A DNA stretch of 64,000 bases from Phaseolus vulgaris. Taxonomy: Eukaryota; Streptophyta; Magnoliopsida; Fabales; Fabaceae. This document shows, piece after piece, positions 40,695 through 51,769 of the stretch. Position 1 is the first letter of the stretch. Every line of letters begins with the position of its first letter. The stretch covers positions 40,841,524 to 40,905,523 of the forward strand of contig NC_023758.2 in NCBI RefSeq assembly GCF_000499845.2, read 5' to 3'. The translations under genes and the position numbers were made by a program. A model generated the notes under the pieces. That model saw only the letters and a program-made list of their open reading frames with translations. It ran no database searches and was not told the origin of the DNA.

Positions 40695-42656
40695 ATGGCA
40701 ACTCTAGTTGAACCTCCGAACAGAATTAAGCCAAAGGGAAAGCATTATTATACAATATGGCAAACATTGTTTGAGATTGATACGAAGTACGTTCCAATCA
40801 AGCCTATTGGCCGAGGAGCATATGGCGTGGTGTGCTCTTCCATCAACAGGGAGACCAATGAGAGAGTTGCAATTAAGAAGATTGGTAATATATTTGAGAA
40901 TTCTATTGATGCTCTGAGAACTTTAAGGGAACTGAAGCTGCTCAGACATATTCGGCATGAGAATGTCATTGCTTTGAAAGATGTTATGATGCCAATCCAG
41001 AGGACAAGTTTTAAGGATGTGTACTTGGTCTACGAACTCATGGATACCGATCTTCACCAAATTATTAAGTCCTCGCAGCCACTTTCCAATGATCATTGCA
41101 AATATTTCTTGTTTCAGGTACTAACCAGTTTCTCATGGTGTTTTTTCCATTCCTTCAGCTCTTCCTTCTACTTTCTAAACCTGTGGTTGTCAATTCTTTT
41201 TGGATTTGCAGAAATGCGTGAATTATTCATTTGAAGGAGATTTGGTTGGGGTTTGAAGTATAATTTCAAAATGCACTCTTTCAGTGTTTAATTGACATTG
41301 TCATGCATCGAAGTGAATTCCCCGTTTTCAGTTATTAACATACAACATAAGTGAATTAACTATTAAATATCCTCTTTCGTGCATTCTTATACAATATCAT
41401 GAGGTTGTTTTAGAGGAGTTGGGACAATTTGAGTTGTGGCTTTACATTTCCTAGTTTGAATGAAGGTTGCCTGAGGCAAAGAATTTAGTGTTTCAATGCC
41501 ATAATTTTTCAGGTAAGAAAGGGGGGTTTCTGTAATTTTCTTCTTCTGGCTAGATATTAGCATGGCATTTTAATCCCACCAAGTAATTTTGTTAAGTTAG
41601 ATGATTAGATCATCGATATTTTATTGGTATGTCCTTTTCTTTAGTAATTGATGAACGTGGTTATGGCTCTCTACCTTTTTTTTGTGTCTTCTATGTTCGA
41701 TCGTGTCCTATCGTGAAAGTCATTGGCCCGAATTGGGAAATTGATGTGACCTTAACATTGTTTGATTGAATGATTAAGCTTCTTAAGAAAAGAACCCATT
41801 ATTGATTATACTTGTAACCCATCTTCTGCACATTTTTTTTTCACGAGTTCTGCTGTAGAATGTTTAGCAGCATTGACAATTAGAAACAGTTAACGGATTC
41901 TCTGTGAATTTATAATCTTTGCACATTTTAACTATTCTTGTGATTGATACTGACCATGAACTCTTACTTCAGCTTCTTCGAGGTCTTAAATACCTTCATT
42001 CAGCAAATATTCTTCACCGGGATTTGAAGCCTGGGAATCTGCTCATAAATGCCAATTGTGATTTGAAGATATGTGACTTTGGGCTTGCACGAACTAATGG
42101 AGTTGATGGTCAGTTTATGACAGAATATGTTGTCACTCGTTGGTATCGCGCACCGGAGCTCTTGCTATGCTGTGACAACTACGGGACCTCTATTGATGTC
42201 TGGTCAGTAGGGTGCATCTTTGCTGAGATTCTTGGTAGAAAGCCAATCTTCCCTGGCACTGAGTGTCTCAACCAACTGAAACTAATTATTAGTGTTCTTG
42301 GAAGCCAGCATGAATCTCATATTGAGTTTATTGATAACGCAAAAGCCAGGAGGTTTATCAAATCACTGCCCTATACAAGGGGGAGACACTTCTCTCAGCT
42401 GTATCCACAAGCAGATCCATTAGCCATAGACTTGTTGCAAAAGATGCTTGTATTTGATCCAACCAAGAGAATTACTGTCTTAGAAGCACTCCAACACCCT
42501 TATATGTCTGGCCTATATGATCCAAGGTGCAACCCTCCTGCTCAGGTTCCCATCAGTCTTGACATAGATGAACACTGGGGAGAACAGATGATTAGGGAAA
42601 TGATGTGGAATGAGATGCTACATTATCACCCTGAAGCTGTTTCTGCCAATGCATAG
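40695..42656 (+). CDS. MPK7: Group C mitogen-activated protein kinase, MPK7-like
   Basis: Ser/Thr protein kinase at the end of a MAPK cascade, activated by a MAPK kinase on the TEY loop. Two coding exons, 40695-41117 and 41973-42656, joined in frame by a GT-AG intron, give 368 aa, the length of Arabidopsis MPK7. Visible features: glycine loop GRGAYGVV (39-46), catalytic Lys in VAIKK (61), HRDLKPGN (156-158 for HRD), DFG (176-178) and the activation motif TEY (191-193). The C-terminal part shows the MAPK docking region ([10 protein letters not shown]) and ends in HPEAVSANA. The two-exon structure and sequence place it in group C (MPK1/2/7/14), not in the MPK3/4/6 groups. All catalytic residues are present. 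Substrates here are unknown. Confidence 0.95.
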
Positions 42657-43610
42657 ATTGTTAATCCTTCCAAGGCTTTCTTTTCTAGCCTTGTTACCTG
42701 TCTCTAGTAGTAGTTCTGTTTTTTTTTTCACCCAGACAAACTGTAATCTTAAAGGACTTATAACTGCCAAATTTTGTACTTTGCATGACATTGCTTTGCT
42801 ACTTTTTTAATTGGCGTCTCCACAAGGATAATGGCGTCTCGTAATGACTTAACTTGTATATAGCCATGCATACCGTTTTGGTGTTTCGGCTAAACCCCTT
42901 TTGAACTATGTTGTTCATCAGTTGTTTTCGTAAATTTAACAGAAAAGAGTTAAGTAATTTGTGCTTTCGAATGTATCCATGGTTATGGGATGATGCTTTC
43001 CGTAAATAACACGGCAATTCTCTCTAACTTGAATGTGGACCACTGCATGGTTTTCATTCTCGGGATTAAGAATTTTCAGTGAGTTAATAAGATGTAATAA
43101 TTAAGTACTCATTCAACGAGATCTTTTAATATGAGAGCTTATTCATACCCTCAGTTATTCCCTTCTTGAAATATATTGAAAAAGAGAGTCATATATGACT
43201 TCTACATCAAAATGAAAGTTATAAAACAAAATGAATCAAATATTTTCATGAATTTTATTTGATCTGTAATAATATTTTGAAGTAGAAGCAGTATAAAGTT
43301 TGTTAAATAAGTAAAGACCTCAGATGTGGATACCTACCTTTTCTAGGAAGTGTTGCTATCATATTAACCATTAATTTGGTTACTGAGTTGATAACCATTA
43401 GAGAGTGTCTTGATGAACTGAGATGGGAATACCATTTGTATTCTCTTCTGATGTGTGAATGAATATCAAATCACAACCTTTTATCAAAGAAAAATAAATT
43501 CATACTCAACATTAGTATAAATCTAGAAGAAAAAGTGAAATTAGCAGCCTTTCCCTCTTAAAAATGCTAATATACGTTGGAAGTCTTTATAGTAGCTCAT
43601 GGTAGTAAAA
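42657..43610. other. MPK7-like 3' UTR and intergenic DNA
   Basis: About 42657-43020 is probably 3' UTR and flank. The rest shows no gene or element. Confidence 0.4.
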
Positions 43611-43614
43611 TGAG

Positions 43615-44225
43615 ATAAAAAGAACTCAATTTGGTGGAGGGATCTTAGAAAAACGGGTGAAGTAACAAGCCATGGGAAATGGTTTGAAAACATGGTGCAT
43701 AGAAAGGTAGGGAATGAGGAGAAGACTGTGTTTTGGTCTCATACTGGCTTGGGGACATAATTTAAAGACAACATACAATAGGTTGTTCTTGGTCTCAGAT
43801 TAGAAATTAGAGATGGTGAGTAGGTGACAACTGGACATGGGGTTTAACATGGAGCAGGGAATTGTTTGAGTGGGAAAATAATATCTACACTTTATGCTTA
43901 ATCAGATCCAACAACAAAACATTGCAAAAGGGAAATTATCCAAACACCAGAGATTTTTGTTTTCTCTTTCTGCAAACAGTTGCATGAATCTGCATAACGT
44001 GTTATTTTCCCATGTTCTATCGCCTATAATATTTGGCAAATATCTTATAAGTGGGGGAATATTTCTGGGGCTTTACCTTGCAATTCGAGAATGCATTTGT
44101 GTGAATATTTTTCTAGACAAAACAATTTTAAGAAAACAGAATGGGATTTTCAATTTCATTTTGTTAGGGTTATTTTCACCAACAAAATTCAACAACAATA
44201 GTCTTTATTCCACTTTGATTCGCAT
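43615..44225 (+). pseudogene. LINE (non-LTR retrotransposon) reverse-transcriptase C-terminal relic
   Basis: At 43635-43900 broken frames read WWRDLRKTGEV, then GKWFENMVHRKVGNEEKTVF + WSH, then GLTWSRELFEWENNIYTLYA. This order (WWRD, WF-N, VGNG-K-FW, W-R-LFEWE) is the usual text downstream of the reverse transcriptase in plant L1-type LINEs. An ATG-started 111-codon frame at 43894-44229 follows but has no recognisable content and is treated as part of the relic. No poly(A) end or target duplication was found. Confidence 0.45.
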
Positions 44226-44229
44226 ATAA

Positions 44230-45488
44230 CTTTCACATTCCATTGGCACCACAATTTCCACTTATCGAAAGAGGTTTTTTTGTGTCCATATTGGATTTGA
44301 AGATCCAACTCACTCTCCAACATGTGTTCTACAACTTCGATTTTGACACCGAAAACACTTTTCTAATTGTCTTAGTCCTTGACTGAAGTCACACAAACTT
44401 AGGTTTTCTCACTTTTCTTTGAGTTTTTATCGGCCAAAATGTTGTTATTTTTCAATTTGTTTGACTTAAATGTGATGTTGTTATGTCATGTTTTGAAACT
44501 ATTTTATATTTTATTTTGTAATTCAATGCTTAATGCACTTTGTATTTAAATTTTAAGTTTTTTATTTGATTTTAGTTTAATTTAACAAACACTTAAAGTG
44601 CATTTGAAGTATATTGAAAGAAAATTAATTATATTTTTGCAAGTATGGGGAATCACGTATAACATGCTGAGTTTTGCAATATAATTTAAGTTATAATTTA
44701 AGATACAAGCTATGCGAGCGATTTTAGGGCCATAACTTTGTCCCAACTTAACTCTAGATGATATTACTCATATTTTAAGATATATTTTCTATTAAAGAGT
44801 ATGTATTTATAATAAATTAACAAAAGTTTAAAATCTTCATCTTTTAATTCTATTAAAAAAAGGTTACATAGGTTTCCTAGTTCAAAAAACAAAATAAATA
44901 ACATTCTTGTTGCAGGTTACGTGTAGACTAAGCTAACTCATTCAAATATTAAGATGATATAAAGTTGAGTTAATGAATATTTATTTATATGCACATTATA
45001 ACACTTTATTTGGACATATTGGTACTGTTAGTTTTGTTCTGTATAGTTAATGTTGTTGTTATAGTGAGATTATTGTATTTTGTATGGAATATGGGAGAGA
45101 ATGTGTATAGTTTTTGAGTGTGTGATATGATGAATATGCAGAAGCAGTTGGTAGTTGCTTTGAGGAGTGGAGCAGAAAAGCAGTGAGTGAAAAAGGAGAA
45201 GTGAGTTGCACCCCAATACTCAGATACAGCACACTGCTGACTACTTAAAGTAACACAATGAGGATGCCCCTCTGGGTCTGCTCACATTTTTTAAGATTCT
45301 ACTTTCTTTTAAGGAACCATCTAAAACTTCATTCACTTAAATAAAGTTTTCATGGATTTCATTTTATCCAACTCTTATGATTAAATTAAGATTAATCATC
45401 ATATTTTAGATATTATTTGTTTTTTTTTTAATATCTAATGTTAAAGGTGTTTGATTGAGTAAATAGTTACAAAATGAAGACGTTACAA
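44230..45488. other. Intergenic DNA
   Basis: AT-rich, with a more complex patch at 45070-45300 that contains an 18-codon ATG ORF (45131-45187) too short to support a gene. Confidence 0.35.
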
Positions 45489-45714
45489 CACTACAAGAAA
45501 ATCATTAAATATAAACCAATTTTTAGTTTCTAAATTTAGTCTCTAAGACTTTGGTTACTAATTAGGTGTCAATTTAAAAACTATTTAACAATAAAAAAAA
45601 TAATTTAGAAATCAATTTTTGTTTTAGTTTCTAAAATGGTTTCTAATTTAGTTACTATTGCAACTAATTATTTTGATATCTAAAAATTGGTTTCTACTTC
45701 ATGATTTCCTAGTG
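45489..45714. mobile_element. CACTA-type MITE, 226 bp
   Basis: The element begins CACTACAAGAAAATCAT and ends ATGATTTCCTAGTG; the right end read in reverse is CACTAGGAAATCAT, so the termini form a short imperfect inverted repeat opening with CACTA. The interior has repeated TTAGTTTCTAAA-like strings and no ORF. The 3-bp flanks are CAA and TAA, a two-of-three match for the 3-bp duplication of this superfamily. Confidence 0.65.
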
Positions 45715-47215
45715 TAAACATATAAATTTACATATATTAAACAAAAAGAACCACATGATATGTACATAGTCAACAACTAAAAAACCAATTGAAAACTAAA
45801 AATTTAACCACAAGTTGGAAATGTTTTAAGTTAGTTTATTGAATTATAAGTATTTGATAAAAATATTTACTAAACTTATAAATGTAAAATAGCAATATGA
45901 CTATAAATTAGAAAATTTAATTTGTTTGTAAGGACAAATACTTAAGTAGATAGCATATTGTATATTTTGATTAATATAATAATTAAAATATCTTGAAGTA
46001 TTATTTTAAAATAGTATAATATTAATTATTAAAATAAATCATATAAGAGAAAATAAAATCCTAGCTTATGTAAAACAAAGGAAATACATTTTTTAATAAA
46101 TGTTTTAACGATAAATAAAATAATACATAATCTAGAATTAGAAGGTAGTTTAAAAAAACACTTTTAAAACAACGTCTGAGAAAACATTACAAGAAAAACT
46201 ACAAACTACTAAATATATTCGCTTGTCAACAAATTTTTAACTGATAAAAGCTAAAATTAAGTATTAATCAAGAGAGTTCCTGGAGTTAAATAAAAAATGA
46301 TTGACCACTAATTAATATTATTATTGCCTATTTACAAAATCATTATAAAGTTCATCGATTCTAGTGACATGTTAAGTTGTTAATTATGCAAACATTATAT
46401 AATAGTTAGATGAAAGGCATGTTTGTTTTACATATATGAAGAAATTATTTTCGCAATATGCATACGTAGTTGTAATGTAGAAGAGTGATTATTTAAAACT
46501 AATGGGTATATATAGTAAATTCTGATTACGTATGATTCCATCCAACTTTAAATCAAACAGATATTTAATATTATTTTAGTTGTAATAACTCGTGATTTTT
46601 GAATAAATAGATAAATAAATAACTATCACGATTTTTACTAAGAAGTAATTTATAAGAACTATACTTAGTTCTTATCATAATAACTAACATAAAATAAATA
46701 TCATTTGGTCAAAAAAGAGGAACTAAAGCAGCAGCCATCTAATTTTTGTTAATAAAATTATAACATTTTGTAGATAACTGAAACAATGAAGATGAGTTAG
46801 TCAAAGTAAAAACGAAATAGCAGCCATTTTAGTTTTTCCTTGGAGAAGACTAAAATTTATATATATATTCTCTCCCACGTGGAAAGCATTTGTACATTTT
46901 TCTGAAGCAGAAGGAGTCACATTCAATATTGGGTATGGTGATGTCATTGACTTAAGTGATAAGGTTTATGCTTATAGTTGTTACATGCATGAATGTGTAT
47001 GTTAACTTGAACCTTCCCAGAAACAATACATAAAGATGAAAAATCAGTGACCCTACTCAAGTAGGTTAAGAAAAAGGTTGTTTTCTGCATTCATACTCAG
47101 AGACATTTGGATGTTCTAGCAACGTAGAGAGACAAACACTCAGAATTTAGCTCACAAATGGCTCTCCATTTCAATCTTGCAAACTTTTTAGGAAATCACT
47201 AAAATGGGATGTATT
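45715..47215. other. AT-rich intergenic DNA
   Basis: No gene recognised. A patch at 46840-46940 contains TCTCCCACGTGGAAAG, which includes a G-box. Confidence 0.35.
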
Positions 47216-48020
47216 TTATGGAAATTACAAAGTTGAGACTTTTCTTAATAACTTGTTTCAACGTGATATATTTTTTACACAATTTTATTTTGATGTATCA
47301 AAAATTGGTGTCATTTTAACACAAATTTAATTTTAATATGTAAAAAATATATCGTGGACGGTTATGTATCAATCGGTTAAATATTATAGCTAATCGAGTC
47401 TTGTACGGACGTGCAGGCCGATCGACATACTAAAATCATTAACGCGCAAATTAAAGTCAGTAAAACTAAACTGTCATTAAGAACTAGGTAATACACTTCT
47501 AAGTGTGATTCACTCCACTAGTCCGACCTAATAAGGTAAGTCCATTAAAATAATATAAATAACGCATATTCTAAGAATAAGGTACATCATTATCACTGTA
47601 CACCCCCGAGTGTCGAATCCTCTTTTTACTGACTTGAGCGTCGGAGTATCTTCTGCAGGTACTTCCATTCGGCATTCACCTGAGAATGAGAGACCGAGAC
47701 ACGAAGAAGTAGCGTGACGAAAAAGATCACAGTGGAGCTCTAGCAACCTACCCAAAAGAAGACGAAGTCATTCAATAGTTCTTTAGATCTCATCTCCTAA
47801 TAAGAACATATCTTTTTTATACAATTTCACCTTGTGCCAATACAATTTTATTTGATGTGTAAAAGATTATATTTTTTAAGACGACTTTATCTTAATGTAT
47901 CAAACACAACTTCATCTTAAAATATTGTGTTATTTTAACACGACTTTATACTTGATGTCTTGATGTATAAGAAATTGACGGTGTCATATTGGCACGAAGT
48001 ACGCCCAACTTCACAATTTG
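47216..48020. repeat. Degenerate ~45-bp tandem block split by an LTR
   Basis: On both sides of the LTR at 47355-47808 the same phrase recurs: ACAATTTTATTTTGATGTAT (near 47279), ACAATTTTATTTGATGTGTA (near 47841), ACGACTTTATCTTAATGTAT (near 47881) and ACGACTTTATACTTGATGTC (near 47940). The phrase TTATTTTAACAC links some units. The array looks like subterminal repeats of a DNA transposon, but no ends were found. Confidence 0.6.
47355..47808 (+). mobile_element. Solo LTR of a Ty3/gypsy-type element, 454 bp
   Basis: Runs from TGGACGGTTATG to CTAATAAGAACA with canonical TG...CA ends and near-identical 5-bp flanks TATCG (47350-47354) and TATCT (47809-47813). It contains TATAAATA (47554-47561) and, 80 bases on, ACTTGAGCGTCGGAGTATC (from 47632), followed by TTCTGCAGGTAC. 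No coding sequence is attached, so it is a solo LTR. Confidence 0.72.
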
Positions 48021-49336
48021 GAGAAAATGCATTCCATATGTGATTTCGTACAAATTTTACACGTAAAATGACCCTGAATCTTGCATGATCTTTCTTTGTC
48101 TTAGCTGCATCAAGTAATAGCTGGAATGTGTATATATGTATATTATTGATTCATTGGAAAACGTAGTGTAAACCCCCTCTTAAGAAAAGTTGTAAGAAAT
48201 AGTTGGGTTGGCATGGCCACCCACTGGATTTTGGTCGAAACCTTTTTATTTCTTTTCCAACAACTCATAACTGGAACCATGTGCTTACAGTAGAATAAGT
48301 AAATGAAATATAAATGTTTTTCAGTGGTCAAAAGCTGGATGTTGAAAAAAGCATCGATCACCTTCGGTAAATTAAATACTCCACTACCTCTGCTACATCA
48401 TGTGACAATAATTGATTTTAAATTATTTTTCTAGTGTATATACCTCAAATCAAACGCAAACAATAATTAATCTGGTTTTGGTCTGCTTAATTAAATTAAT
48501 CTTATAATACCAATGCTGTGTTTTCAAGACATCTTTGTTTTGGTGGATATAATTATAATACAACTAGTGACAGATAGATTTAAGCCCAAACCATCTGCAA
48601 GCCACATATCTATACTATATAATACTGCACCGTCAAATACTCTAAAACAATGTGCTAGTTTCATCTAACTCATTATTTGATTCCTTTTTATGTACTTGAA
48701 CTGTTTATATAAATTTTACAGAAACTCCAAATGCTTGGGTCATGGAATAAACAATAATCAGAAACTGAAATTTGTGTATAATAGTTTGAGTTTACAGTAA
48801 GAGGTCAATTGCAGCTCACTCAAACACCATAGACATATAATAATAGTAACAGAGAGGAGGAGCACCAAGAAAAAAAAATGTAGATTTTTTATTAAAGTAA
48901 AGAAGTGCAACTACCATTCATTGATGACCTAAGATTCCACCCCCACCATCCATTGATAAATAAATATTTGAAATAGGTGGTCCATCATCTACATTGCAGT
49001 TACCACTTGCAAAATGGCAACTTACAAATATAAATTCAGTAGATTATGATGTACTTGTTTTGAAAAAGTTTTACAAAAATATCTTTAGACTGTGAATAGA
49101 AATTAAAGTGTAAACAAACATAAAATAAATCTGCGCGTGCACATGAACAGAAGCAGTGACCATGGTGGCCCTGAGTGACCTTTTCCCAGTACTTTCCCCC
49201 TTTCCCTGTTTTTTACCTTCTTTTATTTCTGACTTTTTAATTCTGCAGTACACTCCAAAAAACAAAAAGCCATTGTCAAAAATTTCTGCTTTTTTTTTTT
49301 TATTCTCTTTCATTATTACAATGGGTAATTATTTTC
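48021..49336. other. Intergenic DNA and upstream region of the bZIP gene
   Basis: Mixed composition. No ATG-started coding region was supported. The part from about 48860 to the TATA box, with pyrimidine-rich GTACTTTCCCCCTTTCCCTG, is likely promoter. Confidence 0.4.
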
Positions 49337-49342
49337 TATAAA
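49337..49342 (+). promoter_or_regulatory. TATA box of the bZIP gene
   Basis: CTATAAATTC followed by a CT-rich stretch (CTCTTCAAAACCTCTTCCTC) predicts transcription from about 49365-49375. That would give a leader of roughly 620 bases, long as expected for uORF-controlled S1 bZIP genes. Confidence 0.55.
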
Positions 49343-49661
49343 TTCAGCCCCTCAATCTCTTCAAAACCTCTTCCTCTTCTTCTCTTCTTATCCTCCTCCT
49401 CAAAACTGGTCAAAATCTATCCAATCCCTTCTTCTTCATCTTCATATTCCTTCTTATCATCATCTTCTTTGTTGCCTCTAGAATTGAAAACTTCAGTCTT
49501 TCACACCCTTTTCCAACCTCTAGATTTTTCTCCCCTCTATAATTATCTCAACCACACACATCATCAACCACAAATCTTGTTCTTGTTCCTCCCAAAACCT
49601 AATTCGTCTCTCTTGCACAGACTGATTTCGATTGTTGTTAATCTGTTCATACTCCCTACAG

Positions 49662-49709
49662 ATGTTATGATGAATGATTGAGAGACAACGCCAATGTCTT
49701 CTCCAGTAA
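49662..49709 (+). promoter_or_regulatory. Cluster of three minute uORFs upstream of the SC-peptide uORF
   Basis: The first ATGs of the leader are packed together: 49662-49670 (2 codons plus stop), 49667-49681 (MMND) and 49674-49709 (MIERQRQCLLQ). The last overlaps the start of the conserved uORF in another frame. S1 bZIP leaders such as Arabidopsis bZIP11 also carry several short uORFs around the conserved one, so these may tune its initiation. Their role here is inference. Confidence 0.6.
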
Positions 49710-49822
49710 TCAGCGAGATTCTCCTCTCTGGCTTCACCATAAACTCTTCTCTAAGACGCAGGACACACTTGGTTCAATCTTTCTCAGTTGTTTTCCTCCA
49801 CTGGTTCTACGTTTTCTCATGA
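49694..49822 (+). CDS. Conserved sucrose-control peptide uORF (SC-uORF)
   Basis: A 42-codon uORF in the leader of the bZIP gene, beginning MSSPVISEILLSGFTIN and ending SVVFLHWFYVFS. It matches the conserved peptide uORF2 of Arabidopsis bZIP11 and other S1-group bZIP mRNAs. In that family high sucrose makes the nascent peptide stall the ribosome, which represses translation of the main ORF. The conserved core, including SSLRRRTHLVQSF and the terminal WFYVFS, is present. It ends 165 bases before the bZIP start codon, with no further ATG between. Confidence 0.95.
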   Translation: MSSPVISEILLSGFTINSSLRRRTHLVQSFSVVFLHWFYVFS

Positions 49823-49987
49823 ACTAAATCAACCTCTTACTCGTTCAAAAATAATAACATATTTCTTTCCACACAACAACATAGTACCCGTGTTTTTATT
49901 TTCCCGTTGGATCAATACATAACATTCAATCATTAAACCTAGCTAGAAAATTAGATTTATCAATCAATTATTGCACAAATAGCACGC

Positions 49988-50467
49988 ATGGCTTCTCCCG
50001 GCGGAGCCTGTTCATCCGGATCCAGTTCTCTTCAAAACTCAGGGTCCGAGGGAGACCGAGGCATGGTGGATCAGAGGAAGAGGAAGAGAATGCAGTCGAA
50101 CAGGGAATCGGCACGCAGATCGAGGATGAGGAAACAGCAGCACCTGGAAGGTTTGAGTGGCCAATTGGATGAGCTGAAAAAGGAGAACAACGAGATGAAC
50201 AGGAACATAGGCATGACGACGCAGGTGTACCTGAAAGTGGAAGCAGAGAACGCGATTCTGAGGGCGCAGATGGCTGAACTCAGCAACAGATTGAACTCTC
50301 TGAACGAAATCATCAGTTTCATAAACTCCACGAACTACTTGGTGTGGGATGAGGCACAGGAGACTCAGATGTTCAATGATTGTGGCTTCATGGATGCTTG
50401 GAATGGAATGCCCCTCAATCAACCAATCATGGCTTCCGCTGACAATGACATCTTGATGATGTATTGA
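49988..50467 (+). CDS. bZIP11: S1-group bZIP transcription factor (bZIP11/ATB2-like)
   Basis: Single-exon gene of 159 aa. The basic region is QRKRKRMQSNRESARRSRMR with the N-x7-R signature at Asn38 and Arg46. It is followed by a long leucine zipper (about residues 53-105, including LDELKKENNEM and LRAQMAELSNRL). Short Ser/Gly-rich N-terminus and C-terminal tail ending DNDILMMY. Small size, no introns and the SC-uORF leader define the S1 group, which heterodimerises with group C bZIPs and controls amino-acid and sugar metabolism under low energy. Exact paralogue (bZIP11, 2, 44 or 53 type) cannot be settled from this window. Translation is expected to be sucrose-repressed through the uORF at 49694-49822. 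Confidence 0.93.
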   Translation: MASPGGACSSGSSSLQNSGSEGDRGMVDQRKRKRMQSNRESARRSRMRKQQHLEGLSGQLDELKKENNEMNRNIGMTTQVYLKVEAENAILRAQMAELSNRLNSLNEIISFINSTNYLVWDEAQETQMFNDCGFMDAWNGMPLNQPIMASADNDILMMY

Positions 50468-51609
50468 TTGCTCAATTTTCTCAAAGGTGAATCCTTCGTG
50501 GAGTTCATCCATTGTAACACCACATTGTCGTCTTTGCTTGTCTCTCATGTTAATTTCTCCTCTTTCTTTTTCTTTTTCTTTTTCCTGTAATCTTCCATTG
50601 TTTTCTCAGTTTATGTTCTTTAAGGTTGTTTGTAATTCAAGCGGGGTTTTCTTTTTCTTCTCCAAAAACTAAAAAAATGGACCTTTTAATTTCCATGTAC
50701 ACGTGATTTTCAGTAATTTCCTCTCATTAATCAAATGCCCAACTTTATAATATGTTTCTGTCATGTTCATGAAAAAAATTGTTTGATTAATGGGTTAAAC
50801 AGCAATAAAAAAGAATCCAATAATTTACATGTTAACATATTTTAAAAGATGTATTTACATCAACTATGATTTATGTAAATAAATTTAAACTAATATAAAT
50901 TTTTGTATATATATAATATGAAAGAAATTTTCAATCTAAAAATAAATTAAAAAAAAAATCTAATAAAAAATATTAAAAGGTTAGTGTGAATGTTAAAGGT
51001 ATTTAGTTATGATATCTCTTGAAGTGTAATTCTTACAAAAATATACCTTTCTTTTGTAGTGTGTTATTTATTATAGCCTGATAAGATGGTGCCGCATTTT
51101 ATTGGTAGCTATCTCGAAAATAAGCACTTCATTTGACTAATAACGTTTTCATGAGAAGCTAAGTTCGTTTATAAATTTGAGATTATCAAAATAATTAAGA
51201 AAGTGTTTTTTTTTGGAGCATACAAATTAAGGAATTTAAAAGAACAAGATGAAGGGGTTCGCATTAACTTGGATGTTGACAGATTGTGTTTAATAATATT
51301 ATTGTGAAATGATGAGCATGTAAGAGAGATGAGGTTAACAAAAGTTTAAAGTGGGTGGATAGTTGATGTTTTTAACTTAGAAAAGGATACACTTTGTTTA
51401 ATATATATGATATCATGATTGAACCATTTCCCAAAATCCAAGAGTTAATTTGTGCTTAGGAATATAATACTTGCATTATTGGTTGTGCATGATTTCATTG
51501 TTGAACAAAATATTTGGGGAACATATATAATTAGATAGTTCATCATCCTAGAAAAATGAAAAGTGGAATATATGGAATATTCCTTCTCTTGAAACTATTA
51601 AAAAATTTG
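50468..51609. other. bZIP 3' UTR and AT-rich intergenic DNA
   Basis: The first ~230 bases are probably 3' UTR (T-rich, TCTTTTTCTTTTTC runs). The rest shows nothing recognisable up to the copia target duplication at 51610. Confidence 0.4.
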
Positions 51610-51614
51610 GTTCT

Positions 51615-51768
51615 TTAAAGAAGAGGAGGAGAGAGAGAAAAGGAACCAGAAAAAAAAAAGTGAATATTATTCATTATAATTTCAATAAATAGATAATAGA
51701 TATTATATATAATATAAAGATAAAATTAGATAACCGACTCAATATGGGTATCACGCATTCCCTTAACA
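51615..51768 (-). repeat. Copia 3' LTR
   Basis: 154 bp; begins TGTTAAGGGAATGCG on the minus strand and ends TCTTCTTTAAA, where the 5' copy has TTTACA. The final ~15 codons of the pol frame run into it. Confidence 0.8.
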
Positions 51769-51769
51769 G

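Noticed and set aside
43894..44229. 111-codon ATG ORF
   Set aside because: No recognisable domain, AT-driven composition, and directly continuous with a LINE relic.
49469..49681. 70-codon frame in the bZIP leader that could be read as a large uORF
   Set aside because: It opens with TTG, not ATG. The only ATGs in this frame are the last ones, giving just MMND.
50039..50548. 169-codon ATG ORF antisense to the bZIP gene
   Set aside because: Shadow of the bZIP codon pattern on the other strand; no similarity of its own.
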